Shown in pieces: positions 24,164-36,277 of a DNA stretch of 64,000 nucleotides. The notes under the pieces were generated by a model. It ran no database searches, was not told the DNA's origin, and worked only from the letters and a program-made list of their open reading frames with translations. Source of the DNA: Gossypium raimondii (taxonomy: Eukaryota; Streptophyta; Magnoliopsida; Malvales; Malvaceae). Every line of letters starts with the position of its first letter. The first letter of the stretch is position 1. Location of the stretch: NCBI RefSeq assembly GCF_025698545.1, contig NC_068576.1:56890094-56954093 (forward strand). Direction: 5' to 3'. A program made the translations under genes and the position numbers.

Positions 24164-24656
24164 TTTTAAAATGGTTAAACACTAAATATATTTTCAAAAG
24201 TGCTCAAATAAAAACTTTTTAAATGTTGTATATTAGGTTTTAAATTATATTTTTATTATTTTCTTCTTTTCAAATAGCAACTGATCTACCGTGCGTTTTA
24301 TTTTAAACATACCAATATTCACATAATTTTATATTATAAATCGACTTAAAGTGCATGAAAAAAATTCTTATATGAGCATATCTAAAAATGTTTGATCCTT
24401 ATATGACCAATTCTTAAAAGGTTTGGCTCAAATTTGACCATAGAGAGCATTTCATAAATATAATTTTGAAATCTTGGAGGGGCCGTCTAGCAAAATTACC
24501 GCCTTTATTTTTGTTCTTTTGTGTTGGGCAAAGTCCCAAGTAAATCAATCATTAAATTAGTTAATACAAAATTAAAAAGCCGTTGTTAAAAACTTGAAAG
24601 CCGGTCCCGCTTCTAACCCAACGATAAATAAAGCGAACCATATCATCGATAACTCG

Positions 24657-24664
24657 GCGCCAAA
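24657..24664 (-). promoter_or_regulatory. E2F consensus upstream of the kinesin
   Basis: GCGCCAAA on the plus strand reads TTTGGCGC on the minus strand, a full match to the E2F consensus TTTSSCGC. It lies about 45 bp upstream of the MSA motif in the likely promoter. Function is inferred. Confidence 0.5.
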
Positions 24665-24701
24665 TGAGAAAAATAAAGAAATAATGACGAGAAAATGAAC
24701 T

Positions 24702-24711
24702 AGCCGTTAGG
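24702..24711 (-). promoter_or_regulatory. MSA element upstream of the kinesin
   Basis: The minus strand reads CCTAACGGCT, a full match to YCYAACGGYY. A second AACGGCT core lies near 24588-24594 on the same strand. NACK-type kinesins are G2/M-phase genes and are classic MSA targets, so the motif fits the gene. Confidence 0.65.
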
Positions 24712-25472
24712 GACCCTAAATTTCAAATCTCTTTCTTCAATGGCTTTTCAATTTTTTCCCCATTAAAGACAAAGCTTCGAATTTTTTTTTTCTCTAAATC
24801 CAATAACTCCCTCTCTCTTTCTTTCTCTTTGTACGCTCCCCTACTGTTTAGAAGTCTTGATCCAGAAACTTCAGTAAGTTTTTAAATTTTAAATTTTAAA
24901 TTTTTTCTGGTTTTTGATTTGGTAATTTTTGAGCTGAAAATGGAAAATAATTGAAGACAAGTGAACTTTCCTTTCAAGAAACTGGATTAAGTTGAAGATT
25001 ATAGGGGGAAAGAGGCTTCGTTTTTTCAGCTAATTGGAAAGTTTCTTTTGGTACAACGATGAATAGACCATAACTTGGGTCCAATTAGAAAGTTTCCTTT
25101 GATGCTATGCAATGTGCGATTTGCTCAGATGATTTTTTTTTTAAATATTTATTTTTATCATTCTCCTAACTGAAGAACTTTGAATTTACCTTTGATTTAC
25201 TTAATTTTGTTTCTAATTTAGTACAAGTAATGAAGGATTTGGGATATTTCAAAGCGAAACTTCTTTTTTCAGCTTTCATTCACTAAATCTTTTAGGGATT
25301 TATAGATTTATATTTTCAGTTTTATCCATAATTTGCTAAGTGTTCTTAGATTGCAAATTGGCTAACGATTTGTTTATATTTTGCTGATTGTTTCCATTTC
25401 CAGTTCATATTTAAGCATTTCTTTTGGTAGGTTTTCAAATTTAAAAAGACAAAAAGGAAGTAAAAGAAAAAT

Positions 25473-28400
25473 ATGACAGTCAAAACACCAGGAACCCCAA
25501 GCAATAAGATAGATAAGACACCAGTAACAACCCCTGGAGGTCCAAAATCAAAGGAAGAGAAGATTGTAGTTACTGTAAGGTTAAGGCCATTAAGTAAAAG
25601 GGAGCAACTAGCCAAAGATCAAGTAGTATGGGATTGTGTTGATGACCATACCATTGTTTCTAAGCATCCTTCTCAAGAACGCACTGCTCAGCCATCTTCT
25701 TTCACATTTGGTAACTCTTTAACTACATATTATTTATATAGTTGGTTTAAGTTTTCATTGGAATTTGGTGTTTGAGGTTCTTCTTTCTTTCTTTTGTTTG
25801 CTCAGATAAAGTGTTTGGACCTTCATGTTTGAATGAAACGGTGTATGAAGGAGTGAAGAATGTTGCTTTGTCTGCTTTGGGAGGCATAAATGGTATTTTC
25901 ATTGTATTATTATCTTTTCTACTGATTACTGTTTTTGTTCCCTTTATTGAACCACTTGAGTCATGTAATTTTTTGTGCAGCTACTATATTTGCATATGGC
26001 CAAACCAGCAGTGGGAAGACATATACAATGAGAGGAATAACAGAGAAGGCTGTCAATGACATCTATCAGCATATAATGAATGTGAGACTGAGCTTCCCTT
26101 GAAGTTTAACTATTTTTTTCTTGTTGCACACAAGATGGCTGTGGATTTCTTAATTATTCTGTTCTGTATTTGAAATGCAGACACCAGAGAGAGATTTTAC
26201 CATTAAAATTTCTGGATTAGAAATTTATAATGAGAATGTTAGAGACCTGTTAAATTCCGAATCTGGCCGCAATCTCAAGCTTCTAGATGATCCGGAGGTA
26301 AATGGCCTTTAACTTCTTTTCATAGGAACAAAGCACTTATGCTTTCAATCCTCCTCCTTCTGTCGTTTACTATATTTTTGTCTGTTTAATCTATGCTTGT
26401 AGAAAGGTACTGTGGTTGAGAAGTTGGTGGAAGAAACAGCAAGCAACGATCAGCATCTAAGGCATCTAATTAGCATTTGTGAAGGTAATTAATGAATCAA
26501 TTGTTTCGAGTTAGCAGACCTTTTCCTTCTTTTAAATGCGAGTCTAATTGTTTTACCGGCATTTGTAGCTCAAAGACAAGTTGGAGAAACTGCCCTAAAT
26601 GACTCTAGCTCACGGTCACACCAAATAATAAGGCTGGTATGAATGAGGATTTCTGTTGGTTTTGTTAACATGCTCAATGATGTATGGAAGCTAATCCATA
26701 AATTTATTTGGCCAACAATGTAGACAATTGAAAGTACTCTTCGTGAAAATTCTGATTGTGTGAGATCATTTGTTGCAAGCCTGGTAAGACTGTATCCCTT
26801 CTCTTCCTTAGCCAATAAAATGAATAAATGTGAGCTGTACAATCCACACTTGCTTTACTATTTGCATGAATTATTGTTGCTGATGACAATCTGTTGGGAC
26901 CAACACTTGTAGAACTTTGTGGATCTAGCTGGAAGTGAAAGAGCTTCACAAACAAATGCCGATGGTGCAAGGCTCAGGGAAGGCTGTCATATTAACCTTA
27001 GTTTGATGACCCTGACAACTGTAATCAGAAAACTCAGGTAAGAATCGATCTTAAAATATTTCTTGTTCTGAATATTCACTGTATTTAGCATTTCATGGGA
27101 GACAATAATGAAATGAACTTCAAAACTAGACATATTTTAAGTTCTATTATCATTGTGTTCATGATTGACTGATCTTTCTTTGCAGTGTTGGAAAAAGAAG
27201 TGGTCATATACCATATAGAGATTCGAAGCTTACTCGAATATTGCAGCATTCACTAGGTGGAAATGCACGAACTGCCATCATATGTACTTTGAGTCCAGCA
27301 CTAAGTCATTTTGAACAATCTCGTAATACTCTCTTCTTTGCTACCCGGGCAAAGGAAGTGACAAATAATGCACAAGTCAACATGGTACTTATCGTTTTTT
27401 CATTCATGCTTTACGAGATTGACAAGAATTTCCTAATGAATTGACATGAAACCTTTTTGGAAACTTTGCTAGGTTGTTTCAAATAAGCAATTAGTCAAAC
27501 ATCTGCAGAAAGAAGTAGCCAGGCTAGAAGCTGAGCTTCGCACCCCGGATCCATCTAGGGAGAAGGACTTGAAAATACAACAAGTAAGTAATAACTATTC
27601 AAAATTGGCTTCATCTTGAATCGATTTATTTCATACTGTAACTTGAAGCATAAGTAATCACATTTCTTGTGTTTGCTCTCTAGATGGAAATAGAGATTGA
27701 AGAGCTAAAGCGCCAAAGAGATCTCGCACAGTCTCAAGTCGATGAGCTACGTAGAAAACTTCAGGAAGATCAGCAGGTTCCGTCACTTTTCCTTCTTATC
27801 TCTCTTCCCCTTTGCACTCCCTTTAGTTCTGGATTCATTTCAACTTACTTGCATGTGTTTATTTATTCAGATTTCAAACCCAATTGAGTCACCAAGTCCA
27901 TCTGTCTTCCCCTTTGCTTCTTATCTCTCTTCCCCTTTGCACTCTCTTTATTTCTGGATTCATTTCAACTTACTTGTATGTGTTTATTTATTCAGATTTT
28001 AAACCCAATTGAGTCACCAAGTCCATCTGTGAAGAAGTGTCTATCGTATTCCGATGTGTTGTCTCCAAAACTTGATGGAAAGGATCTAGGCTGTCATGAT
28101 AAAACAAGAAAAACAATGTTGTTGAGGCAGTCTATGAGGCAATCATCAACTGCTCCTTTCGCACTTATGCATGAAATTCGTAAACTCGAACACCTCCAAG
28201 AGCAGCTAGGAGAAGAAGCAAATCGGGCTTTAGAAGTACTTCAGAAAGAGGTGGCTTGTCATAGACTAGGTAATCAAAATGCAGCTGAGACAATTGCCAA
28301 GCTTCAGGCAGAAATAAGGGAAATGCGTTCTGTCCGGTCAGACCCGAAAGAAGTTGAAGTTGGAGCAGCTATAGCTCCTAACAAAAGTGTTAGTGCTAAC

Positions 28401-30089
28401 CTTAAGGAAGAGATAACAAGACTTCATTCACAAGGTAGTACAATAGCTGACCTTGAGGAGCAATTAGAGAATGTTCAGAAGTCAATAGACAAATTAGTAA
28501 TGTCTCTTCCAAGTAATCAAGAATCCAACTGTGAAGCTACCCCCAAAACAAAGAACCAATCTAAAAAGAAGAAGCTGCTTCCTTTAACGTCAAGTCACGT
28601 TACAAACCGGCCGAATTTTATAAAATCTCCATGCGCTCCTCTGTCAACCTCTCGGCAAGTTGTGGAGCCTGAGAATGAAGAAAATAGACCTCCAGAGGAT
28701 GATGACAATGTTTCCAAGGACACTATCATCGAGTTCGAGAAAGAAACACCTGTGAAGAGTGAAGACTGTGGAGATGTTACATCAAAGGAAGGCACTCCAG
28801 GATATAGACGTTCAAGTTCAGTCAACATGAAGAAAATGCAGAAAATGTTTCAAAATGCAGCTGAAGAGAATGTACGAAGCATACGAGCATACGTAACGGA
28901 ATTGAAAGAACGTGTTGCTAAACTGCAATACCAGAAGCAGTTACTTGTTTGTCAGGTAACAAACACAAGTGCCTTGCCGTTATGATGCCTTACATTTTTC
29001 TCCATTTATCTAGTTTTTGACTTGCTTCTTTTAGGTGCTTGAGCTAGAAGCAAATGAAGCAGCCGGATACAATTTAGAGGACAATGAGAGTGAAATTGAA
29101 CATGAGGAACCCCAAGTTGCATGGCATGTAACCTTCAAAGAACAAAGGCGACAAATCATTGAATTATGGGATGTCTGCTATGTCTCCATCATCCATAGGA
29201 CACAGTTTTATCTGTTATTCAAAGGAGACCCTGCCGACCAAATATACATGGAAGTGGAACTTAGGCGCTTAAATTGGCTACAGCAACATTTTGCAGAACT
29301 TGGAAACGCAAGCCCAGCAATAACAGGAGATGAACCCACAGTGTCATTATCATCAAGGTTCACTTTCATTCTCTCTTTCTCTCAACCACACAATAACACA
29401 CTTCGGTAAAAGTAAAATGGAGCCCTACTAGGAGTCAGATTGCATTTTGCATCTTCTACTAAAAAATAAGCAAATTAATCCCTGTACTAGTTAAAAAAGT
29501 ATATTGGTATTTTCTGTTAAAATTTTCATCTATTTGTACCATTAAAAACTTGCATGGCTGATGGAATAACCAGAGAGTGATATATGGCATGCCACGTCAT
29601 GCTAACGTACATGAACTAGTTTATAAAGTACAAGAACTACTTTGCCCAATTTTTAAGTAGGGGGAGCAAAATGCACTCCCACTCAGAGTACAGGACCTTC
29701 ATGGTACTTTTCCCACACATCTCTTGTTGCATCTAATTGATTATGTCTATTTTATTCACAGCATCAGGGCCTTGAAACGTGAAAGGGAATTCCTTGCAAA
29801 GAGGTTGACCACACGTTTGACTTTCGATGAGAGAGACGCATTGTACATTAAATGGAACGTACCACTTGATGGAAAGCACAGGAGACTACAATTCATAAAC
29901 AAGCTATGGACTGATCCTCATGATCCCAAACACATAGAGGAAAGTGCTCAGATAGTGGCAAAACTTGTAGGGTTTTGTGAAAGTGGTAACTTGTCAAAGG
30001 AGATGTTTGAGCTTAATTTTGCACTACCAGCTGATAAGAAGCCTTGGATGGTAGGGTGGAACCAAATCTCAAACCTTCTTAATCTATAA
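25473..30089 (+). CDS. NACK-type cytokinesis kinesin, TETRASPORE/NACK2-like (KIN-7)
   Basis: Fourteen exons join in frame: 25473-25710, 25806-25892, 25981-26081, 26181-26297, 26403-26484, 26569-26636, 26724-26783, 26913-27037, 27186-27384, 27473-27583, 27684-27776, 27996-28955, 29035-29357 and 29762-30089. The product is 963 residues, the usual size for NACK kinesins. The N-terminal motor has the P-loop GQTSSGKT (115-122), switch I NDSSSRSH (219-226) and switch II DLAGSER (255-261). Coiled coil follows, then the conserved C-terminal NACK domain ([32 protein letters not shown]) ending ISNLLNL. NACK kinesins bind and activate the NPK1/ANP MAPKKK at the phragmoplast midzone and are needed for cell-plate expansion. 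The C-terminal phrases ([29 protein letters not shown]) favour the TETRASPORE/NACK2 branch over HINKEL/NACK1. The acceptor of exon 12 is duplicated, and the 3' UTR is duplicated too. Confidence 0.94.
27792..28030 (+). repeat. Tandem duplication of an intron/exon junction in the kinesin
   Basis: A 114-bp segment occurs at 27792-27905 and again at 27917-28030, an offset of 125 bp, with only a few differences. Each copy has the same acceptor context (atttattcag) and the first 35 bases of exon 12 (...[10 protein letters not shown]). Only the second copy leads into the rest of exon 12 in frame. Splicing to the first (27871) would run into a TAA at 28000-28002. Confidence 0.92.
29408..29711. mobile_element. 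MITE family A, copy 4 (kinesin intron 13)
   Basis: The left end aaaagtaaaatggagccct is inverted with the right end aggaccttcatggtactttt. It shares 'ggagtcagattgcattttgc' and 'gcaaattaatccctgtac' with its relatives. It fills most of intron 13 (29358-29761), so the intron may owe much of its length to this insertion. Confidence 0.8.
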
Positions 30090-31605
30090 GACAAAAATCA
30101 TCTTGTAAGTACTTTTCTCATTTCTGTATATGTAAATGAATTTTTGGAGTCCTTTCTCCAATGTTCTTTGTGACCATTTGATGAGCACATTGTCACTTGC
30201 TGATTGTTTTGAGGTATTCTTTGTATTCTTCATGTTTCAATAATAGAATTTGCTTCATTTTGATGTCAATGAACGTTTCACAATGCTAAGCTATTTTTCT
30301 TTTTTGGCTTTGTTTTCTGGGTTATTTGCACCAGATGTCCCAAAATTATGGTCCAAATTTCAGATTGGTCCCTAAACTTTTCCCATTTCTGTATATGTAA
30401 ATGAATTTTTGGAGTCCTTTCTCCAATGGTTCGTGACCATTTGTTTTGAGCACACTGTCATTGCTGATTTGTTTTGAGATATTCTTTGTATTCTTCATGT
30501 TTCAATAATGGAATTTGGTTCATTTTGAAGTCAATGGAATGTTAAGCTGTTTTTCTTTTTTTGGCTTTGTTTTCTGGGTTATTTGCACTAGATGTCCCAA
30601 AATTTTGAGTCTTTAAAGAACTAATATCATATCAATTTGGTCCTTTCATCAACTATGGCACTATGGCATGCTTGGATTTAAGACACTTGGATCAAATCTT
30701 TAATATATGTATACCTATTGCATGGATAACTTAAATCAAACATGTTAAAAAATGCATGATATCATTATTCAAGTTGTCAATGTGATAGGCACAAACATGT
30801 TTAAAATTTTATGTATATATTGATCATATCCGAGCTAAAATTTAACATCCAAAGTGACAGTTAGATCGACAAAAAGATTTAACTGATACGATTTCAATTA
30901 AAATGTTTCGAAATATAAGGACTAATTTAGAATTTATACCATAATTTGGATACATCAATGCAATTATCCATTTTAGGTCAGGTCCATTGCAACAACGAAA
31001 GGGTTCATTGATATACTTTGTCTAGAGTAATTTAAAGAAGAGAATTAATATACTTGTTTGGTTTGAGTTTGGCTTGAATTTGATATCTAAATTAAACAAC
31101 GGTACGTGACTCAATGAATATTTGACATATGTGCTTTAGTAAAAAGAACATAGCTATTTAATTGGAGAAAAAATTTAGATATCAAATTAAACATTAAAGC
31201 CAAACTCAAGTGCTTAATTGGAAAAAAAAACTCAAGTATCACATTTAAAAATTAATGTACCAATATAAATATTGAAACCAAACTCATGTGCAATTAAGAC
31301 AAAAAGAAACACTTTAATACCAAATTAAACATTAAAACCAACTCAAGTACCAAATAATAGATTAACCCAAAAAAATAATCTAATAATCCAACACTGATTT
31401 CCATTAAATAAATTACTTCTTCAACAACTAGTAGTACATGATATAGATTTCACACACATTAAAAAAACAGTGAACACATTGGTGAAATATCACTTTAACC
31501 CCCCAACATATTGTTTCCATCACAGACTAAACCACATAGTTCTTTTTTTCACTACAAACACCAAAACAAAGATATTATACCACAGCACAACTTGAGTTTT
31601 TTCTT
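30090..31605. other. Kinesin 3' UTR and intergenic region
   Basis: The first 520 bp hold a tandem duplication of the kinesin 3' UTR. The rest, up to the nsLTP gene on the opposite strand, is AT-rich, with dispersed-repeat phrases such as 'accaaattaaacattaaaacca' recurring loosely near 31180-31350. I see no gene. Confidence 0.5.
30119..30606 (+). repeat. Tandem duplication of the kinesin 3' UTR, unit about 265 bp
   Basis: The segment starting catttctgtatatgtaaatg occurs at 30119 and again at 30384. The match extends through 'ttcatgtttcaataatrgaattt' to 'tgggttatttgcac(c/t)agatg'. The copies differ by small indels and substitutions. Each carries the same candidate polyadenylation region. Confidence 0.88.
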
Positions 31606-31899
31606 TTAGCATTTAGGGAAGGGAGTACCACAAGTGCTAGCAACTTTCCTTGCATTTGGGGTATTAATGAATTTCTTGAGATTAGGGTTCTTCAGATATT
31701 GGCAAAGGCAAGGCTTTTGCTCTTTGATCTTACTGCAACATAACTTTGATGGTGGAGATGATGATGTTATGGCACTCACACATGAGCTCAGCTGTGTTGG
31801 GCTACATGTTACAGCCACTGACACCTTTGCTTCTGCCAGTAGGAGGAGGACCACCACTGCTGCCGCTGAGAATACCGCCGTATAGGATGCCTTCTTCAT
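31606..31899 (-). CDS. Non-specific lipid-transfer protein, type 2
   Basis: This is an intronless gene for a 97-residue secreted protein. Residues 1-30 form a signal peptide with a Val/Leu/Ala core. The mature part of about 67 residues has the eight-cysteine pattern C-C-CC-CXC-C-C at 32, 40, 54, 55, 64, 66, 90 and 97, with the CLC spacing of the 7-kDa type-2 nsLTPs. These small four-disulphide proteins carry lipids in a hydrophobic cavity outside the cell and are linked to cuticle, suberin and defence roles; which role this one has cannot be told. A TATA box (TATAAATT, minus strand, 31994-32001) lies about 95 bp upstream of the start codon, giving a leader of about 65 nt. The gene faces the kinesin gene tail to tail. 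Confidence 0.94.
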   Translation of the reverse strand: MKKASYTAVFSAAAVVVLLLLAEAKVSVAVTCSPTQLSSCVSAITSSSPPSKLCCSKIKEQKPCLCQYLKNPNLKKFINTPNARKVASTCGTPFPKC

Positions 31900-31993
31900 G
31901 ATGATGATGCCCTTTGTTCTTGTGTTTTTTCACTCTCTATGTGTATATAGCTTTGATGTTTTTGCTATGGGAGGTATGGTGGGTGTCCTTTGT

Positions 31994-32001
31994 AATTTAT
32001 A
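31994..32001 (-). promoter_or_regulatory. TATA box of the nsLTP gene
   Basis: TATAAATT on the minus strand, about 95 bp upstream of the start codon, is in the right position for a promoter. A weaker TATATAC lies nearer, at about 31943-31949, but would leave almost no leader. Confidence 0.55.
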
Positions 32002-35000
32002 GGGTGGAGGGTGTTGGGTGAAAATGGAAATTTAAGATGGAAAATAGTGGCAAATTGCAATTTTCATGTAGCATTTAGAGAGAGAAAAAGGGGGGGGGGG
32101 GAATGTGAAATATACATTCAGTTTTGGCCCACTTATTTTTATGATTAAATCGGTGGGGTTTACTAAACGAAGAAAATGCCTAAATAAAATGAAGGTGTGA
32201 AATCTAAGCATACAAGTGAAAACTACTTGACCTAATGATTTCAGTTCACTTTATCTGACAAAAACAACCATCAAATGATTTCATGAATGTATAGCTATTC
32301 TATTTTTCTATTACCATTCCAATTTCACCCACAGTGTTGATCAAGTTGTCCACAATATGGTGCGGAATTAATGAAAATGACACTGTATTTTAGCATAAGC
32401 TTTTTTGGCATAGAGTCAAAAGTTAACAGATAAATTTGACAAGGATAGCCACCGAAATGAGGTTTTTCCCTTGTCTTGTCGATAAGAAACCACATGTCTT
32501 ATATGCTAACATGTCCTGCGAAATTGGAGGATTTTAAAATTATTTTTATATAAAACATCATGTTTAATTTACAGTAACATCATGAGAAGTGTAGAAAATA
32601 ATTACAATAAAAATGATTATTACATAAGATATTAAATTTTACAATAGAGACAGTTCACACCATGAGAGGTGCAAAGAGATGTGAAGGATCATTAAACTTA
32701 GAGGTTTTGGAATATGTAGGATGGATAGTTAAGCAGATTAAGCAGTAGGTCTCTTTTGTCATTTTACCTCAGTGATGAGGTATAAGGGATAGGGGTTGGG
32801 TGTGGGTGTGGGTCGCAGCAGCGGAGTTCCCTCTCCTTGAGTACAATGATAGGGCGAAGTGTGTCAACTGGAGGCATTTTAGGAGTTGTGAAGGGATTAA
32901 ACAAAAGTGTTTGCTGGATATGATGGATTGAAAATGTCGTTAGGAACCTTTGCCAATATTTTGTAGATTATTGTGTGGGTTTATTGAGTGTGATGCTTAA
33001 GCGAGGCCATAAGGTCGAGCTCTCCTAGTGAAGCTATGGCAAAATTATTATGTATCGTTAGTCTCTGTAATGATTAATTATTTCAATAACGTGAGTCTAT
33101 TGTTGTGAAAAAAGATTTATGTTCTTAACCTAATTTATATTAATCAGATTTCATGTTCTTATTGAACATTAAATTGTAACTTATTGATTAGCGGTCATCT
33201 TCCCGAAAATGAAAATAAATCATGCAATTATTATCATCTTATAAACATTGGTTACACTTACACAATGATAAAAGAAATTTTGGATTTATATTTTACTAAA
33301 ACAATATCAACATTTTAATTTAATTTAATTTAATTTAAATGATTATCAATGATATATAGTTTATGAGAAAAAATTTGACATTAAGCTTTACAAAAATACA
33401 AATTAAACATGGTACGTGGTAGTCATAATTTTCTGTCCACATTGTTTATAATTAAAGTTGATAAGATCATAATCACTTTTTTTATTTTCAAGTCCTTGTA
33501 TTCTTTGTATATTTGTTTTTAGATTTCAAAATTCAGTTTCAATTATCATTAAAATTCTTCTATCAAATTCATTGATTTGATATTTTAAAATTTTAAAAAA
33601 TACTTACTTTAATAGTCATGTAACAAAAGAAAAGACGTAATGAAATTGAATTTAACAATTAAACTTACGTTTTCAAACAAAAAATTAAAAGGCTTAAATT
33701 TCTTAAAACAAAAATAGAAGGACTAAATTTTAAATGTATAAAAAGTACATGTACTTTTAACCTTATTAAACTCTCCTCTTAATTTATTAATTCCTTTTGA
33801 CAAAACATTATATCTTAGGTCATTTTCAGAAAATACACCGCTAATTTTTATTCAGATCAATTCAGTCCAATGGTTCATTTTAAAAGAAAAATTTAAAAAT
33901 CCGTACTGATATTGGGCTTTAATGATGATATGTACATGCCACAACCAAGGCATGAATTCTGATGCTATGATTAACTCCTCATTGCAATTATTTACTGCAA
34001 TTATTACTTTTCTTTCTTGAATTCCTTTTTTTTACTGCAGGTAAAAAGTTTTTAATGGTCCATTAAATAATTTTATTAAACGTCTCTCAGTATTTTCTTA
34101 TTTAATTAAATGTGGATTTATGTATAGTAAATAATTTATATTATTCAAGTTTTTACTGATATCTGGTGGTTCAAAATTTTAACCCATTGAATGTTATTGG
34201 AAGATCCTCTAAGTAATTTAATTTTAAAATAAAATCAAATAATTATTTTTAAGGATTTGAACTTAGGTGCATTGGAATTTTAGAATCTCAATTTTACCGA
34301 CACAAATAAATGGAATTTTAGAATCTCAATTTTACCGACACAAATAAATTGTTAAGTAATAAAATTATTTTTGTTTTTATTACATCTTCAAAAATTATGA
34401 TTTCTTTTACCCAAATAGTAAGTCTACCATAACACGAGAGATGAGCTCGTCAAAGTGCTGTATGGCTATAGACTATACATAATTTTACAATTTTTGAAAA
34501 ATATTTTTAGAAATTAAAATAAATATTTCGAGCGAACCGTGAAACCCGTATTTGGATATCAACAAGTTTATATAATTGGACTGCTAAAACAAAATCTAAT
34601 TTTAAAGTAAAAAGTTGGACTGCTTGAAATAATAGCATGGGCCTATAATTGCACTTTAAATCTTCACGCCTTCCATGGCATCCGTTGTTGTTTGCAATCA
34701 TGATCTCACTTTTGGCAAACCCCTATCTTCCTTTTACACTTGTTCTTTTCCACCTTCCCACCTATTATTATTATTATTTTCATAGTTATCAATATCAAGG
34801 TAAATATTTTTTAAATTAAATAACAGGTGCGATCGATTTGTTGGTCCGCCAATTTGAATTTTAAATGTTTTTAAATTTTTTCATATATACACACGTGGAT
34901 ATATATAAGTATTCATGTGCAGGAATTAATTTTAAAATGATTAGTTGTTTTTTTTGGCAGAAATAAAAATGGATATAAACAGAAATGATGGAAACAGCCT

Positions 35001-36130
35001 GAAATGCAATTTGGATATAAATGAATGGTAAAAGCAGTCACTACATACATAGATAATGATTAGGCATGCTCATTGCATTTCCTATTCTGCAAATCTACAC
35101 CCAACCACACCTGCCTTTATTAATAATAATGACCCACGAGAATTATAATGCATTTTTGTAAGTAAAAAGCATTATCAAAATTTTGTATTTTGATATCAAT
35201 GCCTAGAATGTAATTATAATTCCATTTTAAATTTAAATATAGTAAAAAAGTAATTACAAAACTTGAGACATATGTGAACTTAATTATTTGGAAGAGTGAG
35301 GCCCTAGCTATAAATTATGATTGATTATTATTCCTAAAAACCTTACTATTGATGGTCCCCAAGGCAAAGGATTATTTTGCAATTAAATTCAATCTTGTAA
35401 TTGAAGCATCCCAATGATCAGGGAATGCAATTGTAGCCCAAATTTCTAAATTGGTTGTAAAAAATTTAATGCTATTAGTTGGGGGTAGTTTGTACTTTAT
35501 CCGCCCTAAAAAAAAATTACAATAGATATATATTTCTTGTGAATAAGTTTATTCTTAAAATTTCAAGTGATTTTGATTTTAAATCAAGTCATTTTGAATT
35601 CTTATCATTTTATGTTTAGAACATTTTGGTTCGGATTAGTTTTGAGTTTGAACCAATTTAGATTTGAGTCTGACAGATTTATATTGTTAATTTTTTATAA
35701 TCCAATCAAGTTCTGTCATGTTTAAAAAATTAATTAATCCCTCCACGTCATCATTTTTTCACATCAACTGGTTCTCTGTCATTATTTTTTTAATGTTAGG
35801 TGCCACGTTAGCACTTAACCGCTCGCCAAGGACTTCGATAGAAAAATAAATTTAAAGATTCAATTGGGTACCAATCATGATTTAGAGGAAACAATTTATT
35901 GCACTTTTTGAGGAACAGCTTAATTAAAATTTTAATTATTTTGAGAGGAATTATTTGGCATTTTAGCCGATGAAAATAAACTATGTATTTAAAGAACTCT
36001 AGTGATAACGTGTTTCATAACCTAAAACAATGACTTTAAAAGTTGTATCAAGCCCATTAATAGCTTTTAAGTCACTACACTTGAAAACCCCCTTTTTGTT
36101 GATAAAATTAGGTCCAAAATTTCATCTACT
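32002..36130. other. Long AT-rich intergenic region
   Basis: I see no gene. It holds a run of G near 32091-32101, an unexplained G+C-richer stretch at about 32640-33060, a (TTTAA)n-like tract near 33315 and a 38-bp tandem repeat (34273-34348). The remainder is ordinary AT-rich intergenic DNA with short poly-A/T tracts. Confidence 0.45.
34273..34348. repeat. 38-bp perfect tandem repeat, two copies
   Basis: The unit begins tggaattttagaatctcaat and ends cacaaataaa. It is present at 34273-34310 and again, unchanged, at 34311-34348. Confidence 0.93.
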
Positions 36131-36277
36131 TTGCAATTCATTTCATTGATACATTTTAATTATAGCCCCCCACAGTTCAATTTACTTATATTCTTCTCAT
36201 TTCGCATAATGCCCTTATCTACCATAATCTCTTTCATGCTAAACATAGAAGCTGCTAAAGTTCCGATTTGTTTGAGC

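Larger units (their letters stand above)
22882..25472. other. Intergenic region and kinesin promoter/leader
   Basis: It holds a short terminal-inverted-repeat element (23074-23360), an AT-rich dispersed repeat (about 23836-24065), a 25-bp tandem repeat (24097-24163) and then the kinesin promoter with E2F and MSA motifs. The leader has a pyrimidine-rich stretch near 24800. A possible 5' UTR intron runs from GTAAGT at 24874 to an AG ending at 25430, about 40 bp before the start codon. Confidence 0.5.

Noticed and set aside
27742-28002. Open frame across the kinesin exon 12 duplication
   Set aside because: It is a by-product of the duplicated segment; most of it is intron.
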